A stretch of DNA of 28,437 nucleotides. It comes from CAZCAC01 sp964496575. GTDB lineage: Bacteria; Planctomycetota; UBA1135; GCA-002686595. The position numbers were made by a program, and so were the translations under genes. The DNA lies in assembly GCA_964496575.1 (NCBI GenBank), contig CAZCAC010000113.1:1-28437 (forward strand), given 5' to 3'. Shown here one piece after another: positions 15,201-22,129 of this stretch. How positions within the stretch are numbered: the first letter of the stretch is position 1; every line of letters starts with the position of its first letter. A model generated the notes under the pieces. The model was not told the DNA's origin, did no database searches, and saw nothing but the letters and a program-made list of their open reading frames with translations.

Positions 15201-16307
15201 TTCACGTGGATCGACCTCAACGTGCCCGACCACGGGACCTGGGGCGAGCAGGCGCCGATCCCCACGGATCTCGCGCAGCGGCGGCTCGAGACGCGCACGA
15301 AGTACGCCGGTCGCTGCGAGGATCCGGAGCTGATCTACCCGATGGCGACCGAGGCGGTCGCGTTCGTGAAACCGACCCAACCTCCCGCCGCGGCGACCCC
15401 GCTGCTCGAGTGCGCCGGCTGGGCCTTCGACGAGGACGAGGCGAAGCGGCTCCTGGAGGGCAGCGCGCTCGAGACCGAGCTGGTCCTCGACCTCGGCGAG
15501 GGTGTGACGATGAAGCTGCTCCCGATCCCCGCCGGAACCTTCGTCATGGGCGATCCCGACGGGTTCGCCGACGAGCAGCCGGTGGGGTGCGCGACGATCG
15601 ACGAGGCCTTCTACCTCGGCGCCCTCGAGGTCACCCGCGAGCAGTACAGCCGCTTCGATCCCGAGCACCACAACGGCTACCACGACCAGAACCACAAGGA
15701 CCACACCACCCCCGGCTACCCCGCCAACGGGCCGCAGCGGCCGGTGATCCGCGTCTCCTGGCAGCAGGCGCTGGCGTTCTGCGAGTGGCTCTCGGCGGAG
15801 ACCGGCCTCACCTGCACCCTGCCCACCGAGGCGGAGTGGGAGTGGGCCTGCCGCGCGGGAACCGGCACGCCCGCCTTCTGGGGCGATAACGACACCGACT
15901 TCTCGCCCTTCGCGAACCTGGCCGACGCCTCGACCAGGAAGCTGGCCGTGACCGGGGTGAACCCCCGGCCGATCGCGAACCCGAGCCCCTACGAGGACTG
16001 GTTCCCCAAGGACGCGCGCTTCGACGACGGCCAGGTGCTGATGGGGGACGTCGGCGGCTTCGCGGCCAACCGCTGGGGGCTGTTCGACATGCTCGGCAAC
16101 GCCGCCGAGTGGACGCTGAGCGACTACCGTCCTTATCCGTATCGCGGGGACGACGGGCGGAACGCCGGCTCACCGGGCGCCGAGAAGGTGGCCCGCGGCG
16201 GCTCCTGGCACGACCGCCCGCGCTTCGCTCGCTCCGCCTCCCGGCTGGGATACCGTTCCTATCAGCGCGTGTACAATGTAGGATTCAGGGTCGCGGTCCA
16301 CCCCTAG
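12279..16307 (+). CDS. Exported HzsA-like cytochrome c protein with C-terminal SUMF1 domain
   Basis: The 1342-residue protein starts with a signal peptide ending near AQEA (residue ~29). Then come a PA14-like jelly-roll region (about 120-200: SDDGLEVWLNGEKLL, ENHLLLKIHNN), a helical segment, a TolB/WD40-like propeller (about 430-720: GDVDLDFDSERMLFS, DACYLPDGRIMFGSS), and an HzsA-related region with two c-type haem sites, CVGCH at 842-846 and 892-896. The C-terminal ~270 residues are a SUMF1/FGE-type domain: IPAGTFVMGDP, LPTEAEWEWACRAGT, DMLGNAAEWT, RGGSW and a final GFRV. Its RGGSWHDRPRFARSASR segment lacks the cysteines of true formylglycine-generating enzymes, so that activity is unlikely. 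Such fusions are typical of planctomycetes. Probable location is periplasmic. It may be part of the preceding operon (79-base gap). A second ATG follows immediately. Confidence 0.9.
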   Translation: MMFLRAFAFGFLTLGTTCLLSGHAPLIAQEAPHGDVAGDGWVESMLAIRESLQAEAGAEASLRLGPWFATVSLPAKSFDEVFFPERGIDLAARDEQGKKLWKKRKKYADGAMHSLPGAHRGSTYLYRVITAESETVQPASLGSDDGLEVWLNGEKLLSRNVARGLGRDQDRADLPLKAGENHLLLKIHNNSGGHGFYFSLGTNPAVAVWNLIEREYPVESAWIKRDLPGNAHLAWFAEEEEATTSRELLASICKNLSISSGKLYGEWEALCAGQVSSSSPKWLELYTVLANLRETRDVLAGLNLPALRRAIEHLSATFPDTYPNGAERLRWLDALEGRIAPLQKALLRADRLAAADAAESIGAIAEFRRESLLANPLLGEIERLLLVKRKANSPKLGLPQNWQGNCSLPRSGYDDQLMTLEPVRPGGELRTFFAPETPSFIGDVDLDFDSERMLFSMIGSHNRWQIFELDAAGEKLRQVTPGEDADVDNYDACYLPDGRIMFGSSRIFQGVPCVGGSDAVANLHRMDADGGNVRQLCFDQDHDWCPTVLGNGRVLFTRWEYSDTPHYFTRLLMHMNPDGTGQMEYYGSNSYWPNSIFYARPIPGHPSQVVAIVSGHHGVPRMGELLIFDPTLGRHEADGVVQRIPGHGEKVEPVIVDQLVNGSWPKFLHPYPLSAEYFLVASQPSPSHSWGIYLVDVFDNMLLLAEEPGHALLEPIPFRATTRPPVIPDKVDLDSDEATVFLTDVYLGPGLEDVPRGTVKSLRVYEFYYGYNRMGGHKHVGIEGPWDVHRILGTVPVEVDGSAAFTVPANTPLAIQPLDSSGAAVQLMRSWFVAMPGEVVSCVGCHEPQNSGVPVQASIAAKQAPAAITPWHGPTRGFSFPRDVQPVLDRLCVGCHNGERGPDHPDFRRKDERGWRGFTPSYIALHPYVRRPGPESDYHLLPPMEYHASTSELIQMLRKGHHGVKLDDEAWDRLFTWIDLNVPDHGTWGEQAPIPTDLAQRRLETRTKYAGRCEDPELIYPMATEAVAFVKPTQPPAAATPLLECAGWAFDEDEAKRLLEGSALETELVLDLGEGVTMKLLPIPAGTFVMGDPDGFADEQPVGCATIDEAFYLGALEVTREQYSRFDPEHHNGYHDQNHKDHTTPGYPANGPQRPVIRVSWQQALAFCEWLSAETGLTCTLPTEAEWEWACRAGTGTPAFWGDNDTDFSPFANLADASTRKLAVTGVNPRPIANPSPYEDWFPKDARFDDGQVLMGDVGGFAANRWGLFDMLGNAAEWTLSDYRPYPYRGDDGRNAGSPGAEKVARGGSWHDRPRFARSASRLGYRSYQRVYNVGFRVAVHP

Positions 16308-16385
16308 CGAGGGGTGGGGCGCCCTAAGGATCCACGGTCACAGAGTATCGGGCATCGCGGGGCTCGCGCCTCGCGTCAGGGCAGC

Positions 16386-17474
16386 ATGAACAGACGAAGA
16401 GAGAATGGTCTCCACCTCCTGACCCTGAATCTGCCCGACCACGACGAGCTCTTCGTGACCGCTCACGCCCTGGACGGTGAATCGCCGGGACAGACTCTTC
16501 GGCGCGCGGCGGCCGCTCTCGAGGGGACCGGCGCGACGATCCTCACCCAGGAGATCTTCGGCGCCGAGCACGACGAGGGCGCCCTGCGCGAGGCCTTCGG
16601 CTCGACCATCGACTGGCCGGTCACTCGCGTCCTGACCTCGATCCCCTCCGGCACGCAGCTGTGGGCGGCGACCGGCACCCCGGTGGAGCGGGTTCGTCAC
16701 GGAAACGAGGTGATCGGCAGCCTCTGGTCCGATCGCCACGCCCGCTACTGCCGCGTCGGCGGGCTGGGGCCGCTCGCGCCTCGAGCGAGCAAGACCGAGC
16801 AGGTCACCGACACCTTCGAGCGAATGGAGGCGATCCTCGGCCAGGTCGGCATGGGTTTCCCCAACCTGGCCCGCACCTGGCTCTACCTCGACCGCATCCT
16901 CGACTGGTACGGCGACTTCAACCTGACCCGCGATGCGTTCTTCTCCTCCCGCGGCATCTTCGACGGCCTGGTGCCCGCCAGCACCGGGATGGCCGGCTCG
17001 AACCCGCAGGGCACCGCGCTGGCCACCGGGCTGATCGCCGTGCAGCCGCACGGCGGCGACACGGCCAGGCTGGAGGTGGTTCCCTCGCCGCTGCAGTGCC
17101 CCGCGCTGGAGTACGGCAGCTCCTTCAGTCGCGCGCTGGAGGTGAGCACGCCCGACCTGCGGCGGCTGTTCGTCTCGGGGACCGCGTCGATCGGATCGAA
17201 CGGTCTGGAGATCGTGCACGTCGGTGACACCGACGCGCAGGTCGCCCGCACCGTCGAGGTGGTCAGCGCGATCATCACCTCGCGCGGGATGACCTGGGAC
17301 GACGCGACGCGAGCCGTGGCCTACTTCAAGCACGCCGAGGACGTCTCCAGCTGGGAGAGGAACCGCGAGCGCCTGGGCTTGCCCGATCTGCCGGTGCTCC
17401 TGGTCGAGAACGACGTCTGCTTCCCCGACCTGCTCTTCGAGCTCGAGGTGGACACGGTTCAGACCGTGGTCTGA
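16386..17474 (+). CDS. RidA/YjgF-superfamily protein, chorismatase-like two-domain form
   Basis: The ATG at 16386 (MNRRRENGLHLL) is preferred over an in-frame start at 16314, which precedes a poorly conserved stretch. The product is 362 residues. The C-terminal half resembles RidA trimer-forming domains (LARTWLYLDRIL, SSRGIFDGLVPASTGMAG, RLFVSGTASIGSNG, ITSRGMTWDDATRAVAYFK). An N-terminal half of similar fold gives the two-domain layout seen in FkbO/Hyg5-type chorismatases and in uncharacterised planctomycete Rid proteins. RidA proteins hydrolyse reactive enamines or imines; chorismatases hydrolyse chorismate. Neither can be chosen from sequence alone. A soluble cytoplasmic enzyme is expected. 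It sits between the SUMF1 fusion and sat, without evident coupling to either. Confidence 0.75.
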   Translation: MNRRRENGLHLLTLNLPDHDELFVTAHALDGESPGQTLRRAAAALEGTGATILTQEIFGAEHDEGALREAFGSTIDWPVTRVLTSIPSGTQLWAATGTPVERVRHGNEVIGSLWSDRHARYCRVGGLGPLAPRASKTEQVTDTFERMEAILGQVGMGFPNLARTWLYLDRILDWYGDFNLTRDAFFSSRGIFDGLVPASTGMAGSNPQGTALATGLIAVQPHGGDTARLEVVPSPLQCPALEYGSSFSRALEVSTPDLRRLFVSGTASIGSNGLEIVHVGDTDAQVARTVEVVSAIITSRGMTWDDATRAVAYFKHAEDVSSWERNRERLGLPDLPVLLVENDVCFPDLLFELEVDTVQTVV

Positions 17475-17586
17475 TCGACTCGGCGGCGAGCGGGGGTCCT
17501 TGTGCGTAAACGAGAGGGGAGGGAGGCGCAGTCGGAAGCCGCGTAGTTTCGACTCGCTCCAGCGCCCCGTAATCCCCCGGTCCTGC

Positions 17587-17616
17587 TTGACGAATCCCTC
17601 TCGCTTGTGCTATTTA
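17587..17616 (+). promoter_or_regulatory. Sigma-70-like promoter for sat
   Basis: TTGACG at 17587-17592 and TATTTA at 17611-17616 are 18 bp apart, with TGTGC just before the -10. It is the best promoter match seen in the window and lies in a 248-base gap upstream of sat. The predicted transcription start is near 17623, giving a ~100-base leader. Confidence 0.6.
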
Positions 17617-17624
17617 GCCGCGCT

Positions 17625-17652
17625 CTGGAGGTGCTGCAGGCACCCGATCCAG
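17625..17652 (+). promoter_or_regulatory. Stem-loop in the sat 5' leader
   Basis: CTGGA-GGTGC and GCACC-(CGA)-TCCAG form a 10 bp stem with a 3-base bulge around the loop TGCAG. It sits at or next to the predicted transcript start, so it could stabilise the mRNA 5' end or take part in control. It does not match a riboswitch class I recognise. Confidence 0.4.
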
Positions 17653-17722
17653 GTACAGAAACGCCCCATTTCGGCGCGCAAAGGTCAATTCGTAGACCCC
17701 AGATAGGATAGAGAGTCCAGGC

Positions 17723-18910
17723 ATGATCAAGCCCCACGGTTCCGACACCCTCAACCCGCTGTACGTTGCGGATGACGCCAAGCGCGCCGCGCTCCAGAAA
17801 GAAGCTGAGGGCCTGCCCAAGCTTCTGGTCTGCTCGCAAGCCGCCGCGAACGCGGTGATGATGGCGAGCGGCTACTTCAACCCGCTCAAGGGCTTCATGA
17901 GCCTGGCTGACGCTCTCGGCGTCTGCGAAGGCATGAAGACCACCGACGGTCTGTTCTTCCCCACCCCGATCGTCAACGTCGTCCCCAACGTAGATGCGAT
18001 CAAGGGCGCCACGCGCATCGCGCTGCTCGACCCGAACGTCGAGGGCAACCCGGTCATCGCGATCCAGGACGTCACCTCCATCGACGAGGCGACCGACGAG
18101 CAGATGGCGACGATGACCAAGCAGGCCTACGGCACCGACGATCCGAAGCACCCCGGCGTCGAGGCCTTCAACTCGACCGGCAAGTTCTTCATCTCGGGTC
18201 CGATTCAGGTCCTCAACTTCTCCTACTTCGCCTCCGAGTTCCCGGAGACCTTCCGGACCGCCCCGCAGATCCGCGAGGAGATCGAGAAGATGGGCTGGAA
18301 GAAGGTCGTCGCCTTCCAGACTCGTAACCCCATGCACCGGGCTCACGAGGCACTGGTCAAGATCGCCATGGATCGCGTCGGCGCCGACGGCGCGGTGATC
18401 CACATGCTGCTCGGCAAGCTGAAGCCGGGCGACATCCCCGCCGACGTCCGCGACGGCTGCATCCGCAAGATGGTCGAGCTCTACTTCGAGCCGAACTCCT
18501 GCCTGATCACCGGCTACGGCTTCGACATGCTGTACTCCGGCCCGCGCGAGGCCGTGCTGCACGCCCTCTTCCGCCAGAACATGGGCGCTACCCACCTGAT
18601 CGTGGGCCGCGACCACGCCGGCGTGGGCGACTACTACGGCGCCTTCGAAGCGCAGGAGATCTTCCACACCGACATGGTGGAAGGGAAGATGGACATCGAG
18701 ATCTTCGAGGCGGACCACACCGCGTGGTCGAATGTCGTCGGCGAGGTGATCATGATGCGCGAGGCCCCCGAGGGTCACAAGAAGGAGGACTTCGTCTTCC
18801 TGTCCGGCACCAAGGTGCGCGAGAAGCTCTCCAAGGGTGAGGACCTTCCGCCGACGTTCGCGCGTCCCGAGGTCGCCGCGATCCTGCAGGGGTACTACCA
18901 GTCGCTGTAG
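17723..18910 (+). CDS. sat: Sulfate adenylyltransferase (ATP sulfurylase), dissimilatory-type
   Basis: The 395-residue protein aligns over its length with homo-oligomeric Sat. QTRNPMHRAHE starting at Q199 contains the ATP-binding HxxH-like motif, LKPGDIPADVR follows, and GRDHAGVGDYYG starting at G295 completes the active site. ATP sulfurylase converts sulfate and ATP to APS and pyrophosphate, or the reverse. The C-terminal region of many relatives carries Cys residues binding Zn or Co (as in Desulfovibrio); here the stretch before FLSGTKVREKL contains no cysteine. No APS kinase, APS reductase or CysN is nearby, so assimilation and sulfite oxidation cannot be separated. The gene has its own promoter, structured leader and strong terminator, suggesting independent and substantial expression. 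Confidence 0.96.
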   Translation: MIKPHGSDTLNPLYVADDAKRAALQKEAEGLPKLLVCSQAAANAVMMASGYFNPLKGFMSLADALGVCEGMKTTDGLFFPTPIVNVVPNVDAIKGATRIALLDPNVEGNPVIAIQDVTSIDEATDEQMATMTKQAYGTDDPKHPGVEAFNSTGKFFISGPIQVLNFSYFASEFPETFRTAPQIREEIEKMGWKKVVAFQTRNPMHRAHEALVKIAMDRVGADGAVIHMLLGKLKPGDIPADVRDGCIRKMVELYFEPNSCLITGYGFDMLYSGPREAVLHALFRQNMGATHLIVGRDHAGVGDYYGAFEAQEIFHTDMVEGKMDIEIFEADHTAWSNVVGEVIMMREAPEGHKKEDFVFLSGTKVREKLSKGEDLPPTFARPEVAAILQGYYQSL

Positions 18911-18920
18911 TCGGGACTGA

Positions 18921-18937
18921 CGGAGCGTTCGGCTCCG
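18921..18937. other. Small hairpin after sat
   Basis: CGGAGC-GTTCG-GCTCCG is a perfect 6 bp inverted repeat 10 bases after the sat stop codon, directly before the main terminator. It may protect the 3' end. Confidence 0.4.
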
Positions 18938-18946
18938 ATTGATTCA

Positions 18947-18978
18947 GGCGCCCTCCGGTCGGGGGGCGTCTTTCTTTT
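18947..18978 (+). terminator. Rho-independent terminator of sat
   Basis: A 10 bp stem (GGCGCCCTCC / GGGGGGCGTC, with one or two G-T pairs) has a GGTC loop and is followed by TTTCTTTT. It is the strongest intrinsic terminator noticed in the window. Confidence 0.85.
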
Positions 18979-18980
18979 GA

Positions 18981-19377
18981 CACGGAGGGAACGGAGAGCA
19001 CGGTGGCTTCACACGGAGATCGCCAAGACCCGGAGCGACACAGAGGGAACAGAGGGCACGGTGAGTTCGCGACGGAAACAGAGACCACGGAGGCTTCAGA
19101 CTGGTTTTGACACGGAGAACGCAGAGCCCACGGAGGTCTCAGATTGGTTTCGACACGGAGAACGCAGAGCCCACGGAGCACATGGCACCATTCCTGTGTG
19201 GGGCTCGACCAGGGTTGGCTACCTCTGCGATCTCCGTTCCCTCCGTGTCGAAGCCAATCTGAAACCTCCGTGGTCTCTGCTTCCGCCGCGAACTCACCGT
19301 GTCCTCTGTTCCCTCTGTGTCGCTCCGAGTCTTGGCGATCTCCGTGTGAAGCCACCGTGCTCTCTGTTCCCTCTGTG
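18981..19377. repeat. Large imperfect inverted repeat (137 bp arms) of CACGGAG words
   Basis: The arms at 18981-19117 and 19241-19377 are reverse complements with roughly ten mismatches and no indels by eye; the 123-base centre is 19118-19240. Shared blocks include GAGCACGGTGGCTTCACACG, GAGATCGCCAAGAC and CGACACAGAGGGAACAGAG. The unit is built from short words CACGGAG, CACAGAG and GGAAC. It fills the 500-base gap between sat and the convergent sulfatase gene, and the translations running through it are low-complexity, so it is not coding. It carries no recognisable transposase. Similar purine-rich repeats are scattered in many environmental bacterial genomes. It may be a non-autonomous repeat element or a structured recombination product. 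Confidence 0.88.
19109..19178 (+). repeat. Two direct 27 bp repeats inside the inverted-repeat element
   Basis: GACACGGAGAACGCAGAGCC plus CACGGAG occurs at 19109-19135 and again at 19152-19178, a 43 bp period. The copies straddle the inner end of the left arm and the central loop. Confidence 0.85.
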
Positions 19378-19410
19378 CCCGATGACCCGATCGCCCCCCC
19401 CGCAACCAGG

Positions 19411-21003
19411 TCAGTCCTCATCCGGCACGAGGCCCCCCGTATACCCGAGACGCTGCAGTTCCCGCATCAGCTCTGGATCGGGGGCGACCGGTGAGGTCTC
19501 GCCAGCGCGAAGACGACCCCGCAGATCGGCGTCGCGGCGCAGCTGACGGGCCAGCCTCGCCGTCAGGTCCGCCACGACATCGGCGTGCAGCGCGGCCACG
19601 TTCTCCTCGGCCCGAGGGTCGGTCTCCAGGTCGTAGAGCTCGACACCCTCGGGCGTCCAGTCTGTGATCAGGCGCCAGCGGCCCAGGCGGATGCTGCGGC
19701 GGGGGTCGCGGCCGCCCTGGGACGAAAGGGCGTGGGCGAAGGCGGGGCGCTCGGTGGTCTCGCCCTCGAGAAGGGGGACCAGACTCTCGCCGTCGAGGTC
19801 GTGCTCGGTCGGCGGCAAGTCGAGCAGCTCGAGCAGCGTCGGGAAGACGTCGACGCTCCGAACCACGTTGGGGATGCGGCGTGGCGTGAGGGAGCCGTCG
19901 GGGAGGCGTAGCATCAACAGGACGCGCAGGAGCTCCTCGTGCAGCTCCTCGCCGTGGCCCAGGCGGCCGTGGTCGCCCAGGCCCTCACCGTGGTCGCTGA
20001 AGAGGATGACGATCGTGTTGTCGGCGTGACCGAGGCCCTCCAGCGCCGTCCACAAGCGCGCGAGCTGTTCGTCGGTGTAGCGCACCTCGGCGTCGTAGAG
20101 GTCGCGAACCTCCGCGAGCTCGTCGGGATCGGTCATCGCGCCGTCCATGTCGAGCGGGGAACCCAGGGCCTCCGCGCGCGCCATCAGGGCGTCGGGGCGC
20201 AGGAGCTCGGGCATACCGGGAGTGACGCGGTGCTGGAAGTAGAAGGTCCGCAGCCGTCGCAGAGCGGCCCGGTCGATCTCGCCCCTCTCGTTCCAGGCGA
20301 CGATCGTCTCGCGGGTCCGGTCCAGCTCCTCGCTCTCGTCGTAGTCGGGCCGCTTCTCTCGCACGGCCTCCTCCGGCGCCCGGAACGGCATGTGCGTCTC
20401 GTAGGTGTGGAAGAAGCAGAAGAAGGGCTCGTCCTCGCTCTGCTCGAGCCAGTGAAGAGTCCGGTCGAGGTTCGAGGCGAGGCGGCTCGGGCCGAGCAGG
20501 CTCGAGTTGGAGAACTGCTCGTCGCCCGACTCCTCCGGGTAGAGGTCGAAGCCGCGGTTCAACCCGAACCGACCCCGCGCGTAGCCGCCCTCGGTGAACG
20601 CCGCCGTCCGGTAGCCGCTCTCGCGCAGGCGCTCGGCGAGAGTGGTGACGCCGCGCGCCAGCCGCCGGGGGATCGGGAAGCTCTTGACGCCGTGCACGTC
20701 GGGGTGGAGCCCGGTCATCAGGCTCACCAGCGAGGGCGCGGTCCACGGCGAGCAGCTCTGGGCGTTCTCGAAGAGGAAGAACTCGTCCGCGATTCCGTCG
20801 AGGTGTGGCGAGTTCTCGCGGTCGCCGCCGTAGCAGCCGAGCCGGTCCGGGCGCAGCGTATCGACGACGACCAGCAGCACGTTCGGCCGATCCCGGGCCG
20901 GGGCGGCGGGGGAGCAGGCGAGGACCGGCAGCGCCAGCGGCAGCAGCAGGAGGATCCGACGGGGGAGCGTCGATTGGATTTCCGGAAGGGACGGCCGTCT
21001 CAT
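19411..21003 (-). CDS. Sulfatase-like (alkaline phosphatase superfamily) lipoprotein
   Basis: The ATG at 21003 is chosen because a lipoprotein signal follows: MRRPSLPEIQ, a leucine-rich segment and VLAC with C30; in-frame codons further upstream add nothing conserved. The product is 530 residues. NVLLVVVDTLRPDRLGCYG gives the first metal aspartates, FSDHGEGLGDHGRLGHGEEL the later metal-binding site, and THMPF a conserved substrate-region motif. The nucleophile segment reads SCSPWTAPSLVSLMTG. By spacing to the MTG, T88 occupies the nucleophile position and the usual Arg is Leu, so a formylglycine-type Cys/Ser is absent there. It may be a phosphodiesterase, phosphotransferase or atypical sulfatase. 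Predicted location: membrane-anchored, periplasmic side. There is no visible ribosome-binding site. It is divergent from the PGPGW gene. Confidence 0.88.
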   Translation of the reverse strand: MRRPSLPEIQSTLPRRILLLLPLALPVLACSPAAPARDRPNVLLVVVDTLRPDRLGCYGGDRENSPHLDGIADEFFLFENAQSCSPWTAPSLVSLMTGLHPDVHGVKSFPIPRRLARGVTTLAERLRESGYRTAAFTEGGYARGRFGLNRGFDLYPEESGDEQFSNSSLLGPSRLASNLDRTLHWLEQSEDEPFFCFFHTYETHMPFRAPEEAVREKRPDYDESEELDRTRETIVAWNERGEIDRAALRRLRTFYFQHRVTPGMPELLRPDALMARAEALGSPLDMDGAMTDPDELAEVRDLYDAEVRYTDEQLARLWTALEGLGHADNTIVILFSDHGEGLGDHGRLGHGEELHEELLRVLLMLRLPDGSLTPRRIPNVVRSVDVFPTLLELLDLPPTEHDLDGESLVPLLEGETTERPAFAHALSSQGGRDPRRSIRLGRWRLITDWTPEGVELYDLETDPRAEENVAALHADVVADLTARLARQLRRDADLRGRLRAGETSPVAPDPELMRELQRLGYTGGLVPDED

Positions 21004-21173
21004 CGTTCGTTTCACGAGGGGGCGAGAGGGGCCCGTTCTATTCCCGGCCGGCCGGGGTGTCACGGGATTATCGGCGAAGCCGCCCGGCTCGTCCCGGGGC
21101 TCGCCGCAGTGAGGTGCTCGAGCTCCCCCGGATGGGGCCCGGATTCCCGCCGCCGATTCGCTACGCTGTCGCG

Positions 21174-21677
21174 ATGTTCCGCCCCGACCTCGTCCACGCC
21201 TTCCTCGCCCTCGGCGAGGAGGAAGACCCCGGTCTGCTGGAGTCGATCCGCACGCACCCGGGGCTGGTCACCGCCCTCGGGATCTTCTCCGTGGTCGGCT
21301 TCGTGGCCAGCCTGATCCTCCTGCCGTGGGGCATCGCCCGCATCCCCGACGACTACTTCGCCCGCCGCAGGGCGCCCCGCCCCGCGTGGCACGACGCCCA
21401 CCGGATCATCTACTGGATGATCAAGGTGGGCAAGAACCTCATCGGCGCGCTGCTGATCCTCGCCGGCGTCGCCATGCTGGTGCTCCCCGGTCAGGGGATC
21501 CTCGCCATCCTGCTCGGCCTGATGATGCTCGAGTTCCCCGGCAAGCGAGGACTGGAGCTGTGGCTGATGCGCCGGAAGAGGGTGGCCCAGGCGATGAACT
21601 GGATCCGGGCCAAGGCGGGGCGATCGCCACTCGAGGTCTACCGCCCCCGACGAAAGGAGAAAGAAGATGAGTGCTGA
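21174..21677 (+). CDS. PGPGW-family transmembrane protein
   Basis: The start at ATG 21174 (MFRPDLVHAF) gives 167 residues; the longer open frame upstream runs antisense to the sulfatase gene. One hydrophobic segment (about 34-53) and a longer paired segment containing LVLPGQGILAILLGLMML match the PGPGW family (putative transmembrane protein with a conserved PGPG/PGQG turn). The C-terminus is strongly basic (RRKRVAQ, RPRRKEK) and probably cytoplasmic. The function of the family is unknown. The last 11 bases overlap the ytoQ start, indicating translational coupling. Confidence 0.8.
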   Translation: MFRPDLVHAFLALGEEEDPGLLESIRTHPGLVTALGIFSVVGFVASLILLPWGIARIPDDYFARRRAPRPAWHDAHRIIYWMIKVGKNLIGALLILAGVAMLVLPGQGILAILLGLMMLEFPGKRGLELWLMRRKRVAQAMNWIRAKAGRSPLEVYRPRRKEKEDEC

Positions 21678-22122
21678 ACGACGCTGGAACGTCTACCTCT
21701 CGGGGGAGATCCACACCGACTGGCGGGATCGGATCCAGCAAGGGATCGAACGGGCGCAGCTCCCCGTCGACATCTCCTTTCCCAAGCTCGATCACGCCGC
21801 CAGCGACGACTGTGGGGTGGAGATCCTCGGTCCGGAGGAGTCGGCTTTCTGGAAGGACCACAAGGGCGCGGGGATCAACGCCATTCGCACCCGGACACTG
21901 ATCTCCTCGGCGGACGTCGTGGTCGTACGCTTCGGCGACAAGTACAAGCAGTGGAACGCCGCCTTCGACGCCGGCTACGCCGCCGCGCTCGGCAAGGCCC
22001 TGATCGTGCTGCACGATCCGGAGCTGACGCACGCCCTCAAGGAGGTGGACGCCGCCGCCCTGGCCGTGTGTCGGGAGCCGGAGCAGGTGCTCGCCATCCT
22101 CGAGTACGTCATCCAGCGCTGA
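21667..22122 (+). CDS. ytoQ: YtoQ family protein
   Basis: The 151-residue protein matches YtoQ along its length: YLSGEIHTDWRDRI, DHAASDDCGVEILG, FWKDHKGAGINAIRTRTLI, VVVRFGDKYKQWNAAFDAGY, LGKALIVLHD and LTHALKEVDAAALAV. The fold resembles nucleoside 2-deoxyribosyltransferases, but the family's reaction is unknown. AAAGGAGAAAGAAG before the ATG is a strong ribosome-binding site inside the PGPGW coding end. It is convergent with the methyltransferase gene, the two stops being separated by only 7 bases. Confidence 0.94.
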   Translation: MSAERRWNVYLSGEIHTDWRDRIQQGIERAQLPVDISFPKLDHAASDDCGVEILGPEESAFWKDHKGAGINAIRTRTLISSADVVVVRFGDKYKQWNAAFDAGYAAALGKALIVLHDPELTHALKEVDAAALAVCREPEQVLAILEYVIQR

Positions 22123-22129
22123 CCGACGC

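Noticed and set aside
12546..15704. 1052-codon open frame on the minus strand opposite the HzsA/SUMF1 fusion
   Set aside because: Shadow frame caused by high GC; rich in Arg, Val, Asp and Gly, with no domain motif, while the plus-strand gene has clear domains.
12279..16307. SUMF1 domain as a formylglycine-generating enzyme activating the nearby sulfatase
   Set aside because: Catalytic cysteines are missing from the RGGSW region, and the sulfatase itself seems to lack a Cys or Ser nucleophile in the usual register.
18981..19377. Repeat cluster as a CRISPR array
   Set aside because: The units form two inverted arms and one short direct repeat, not regularly spaced identical repeats with unique spacers; no cas genes are present.
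18750..19546. Open frames on both strands through the inverted-repeat element
   Set aside because: Translations are repetitive, mirror each other because of the inverted repeat, and lack start signals.
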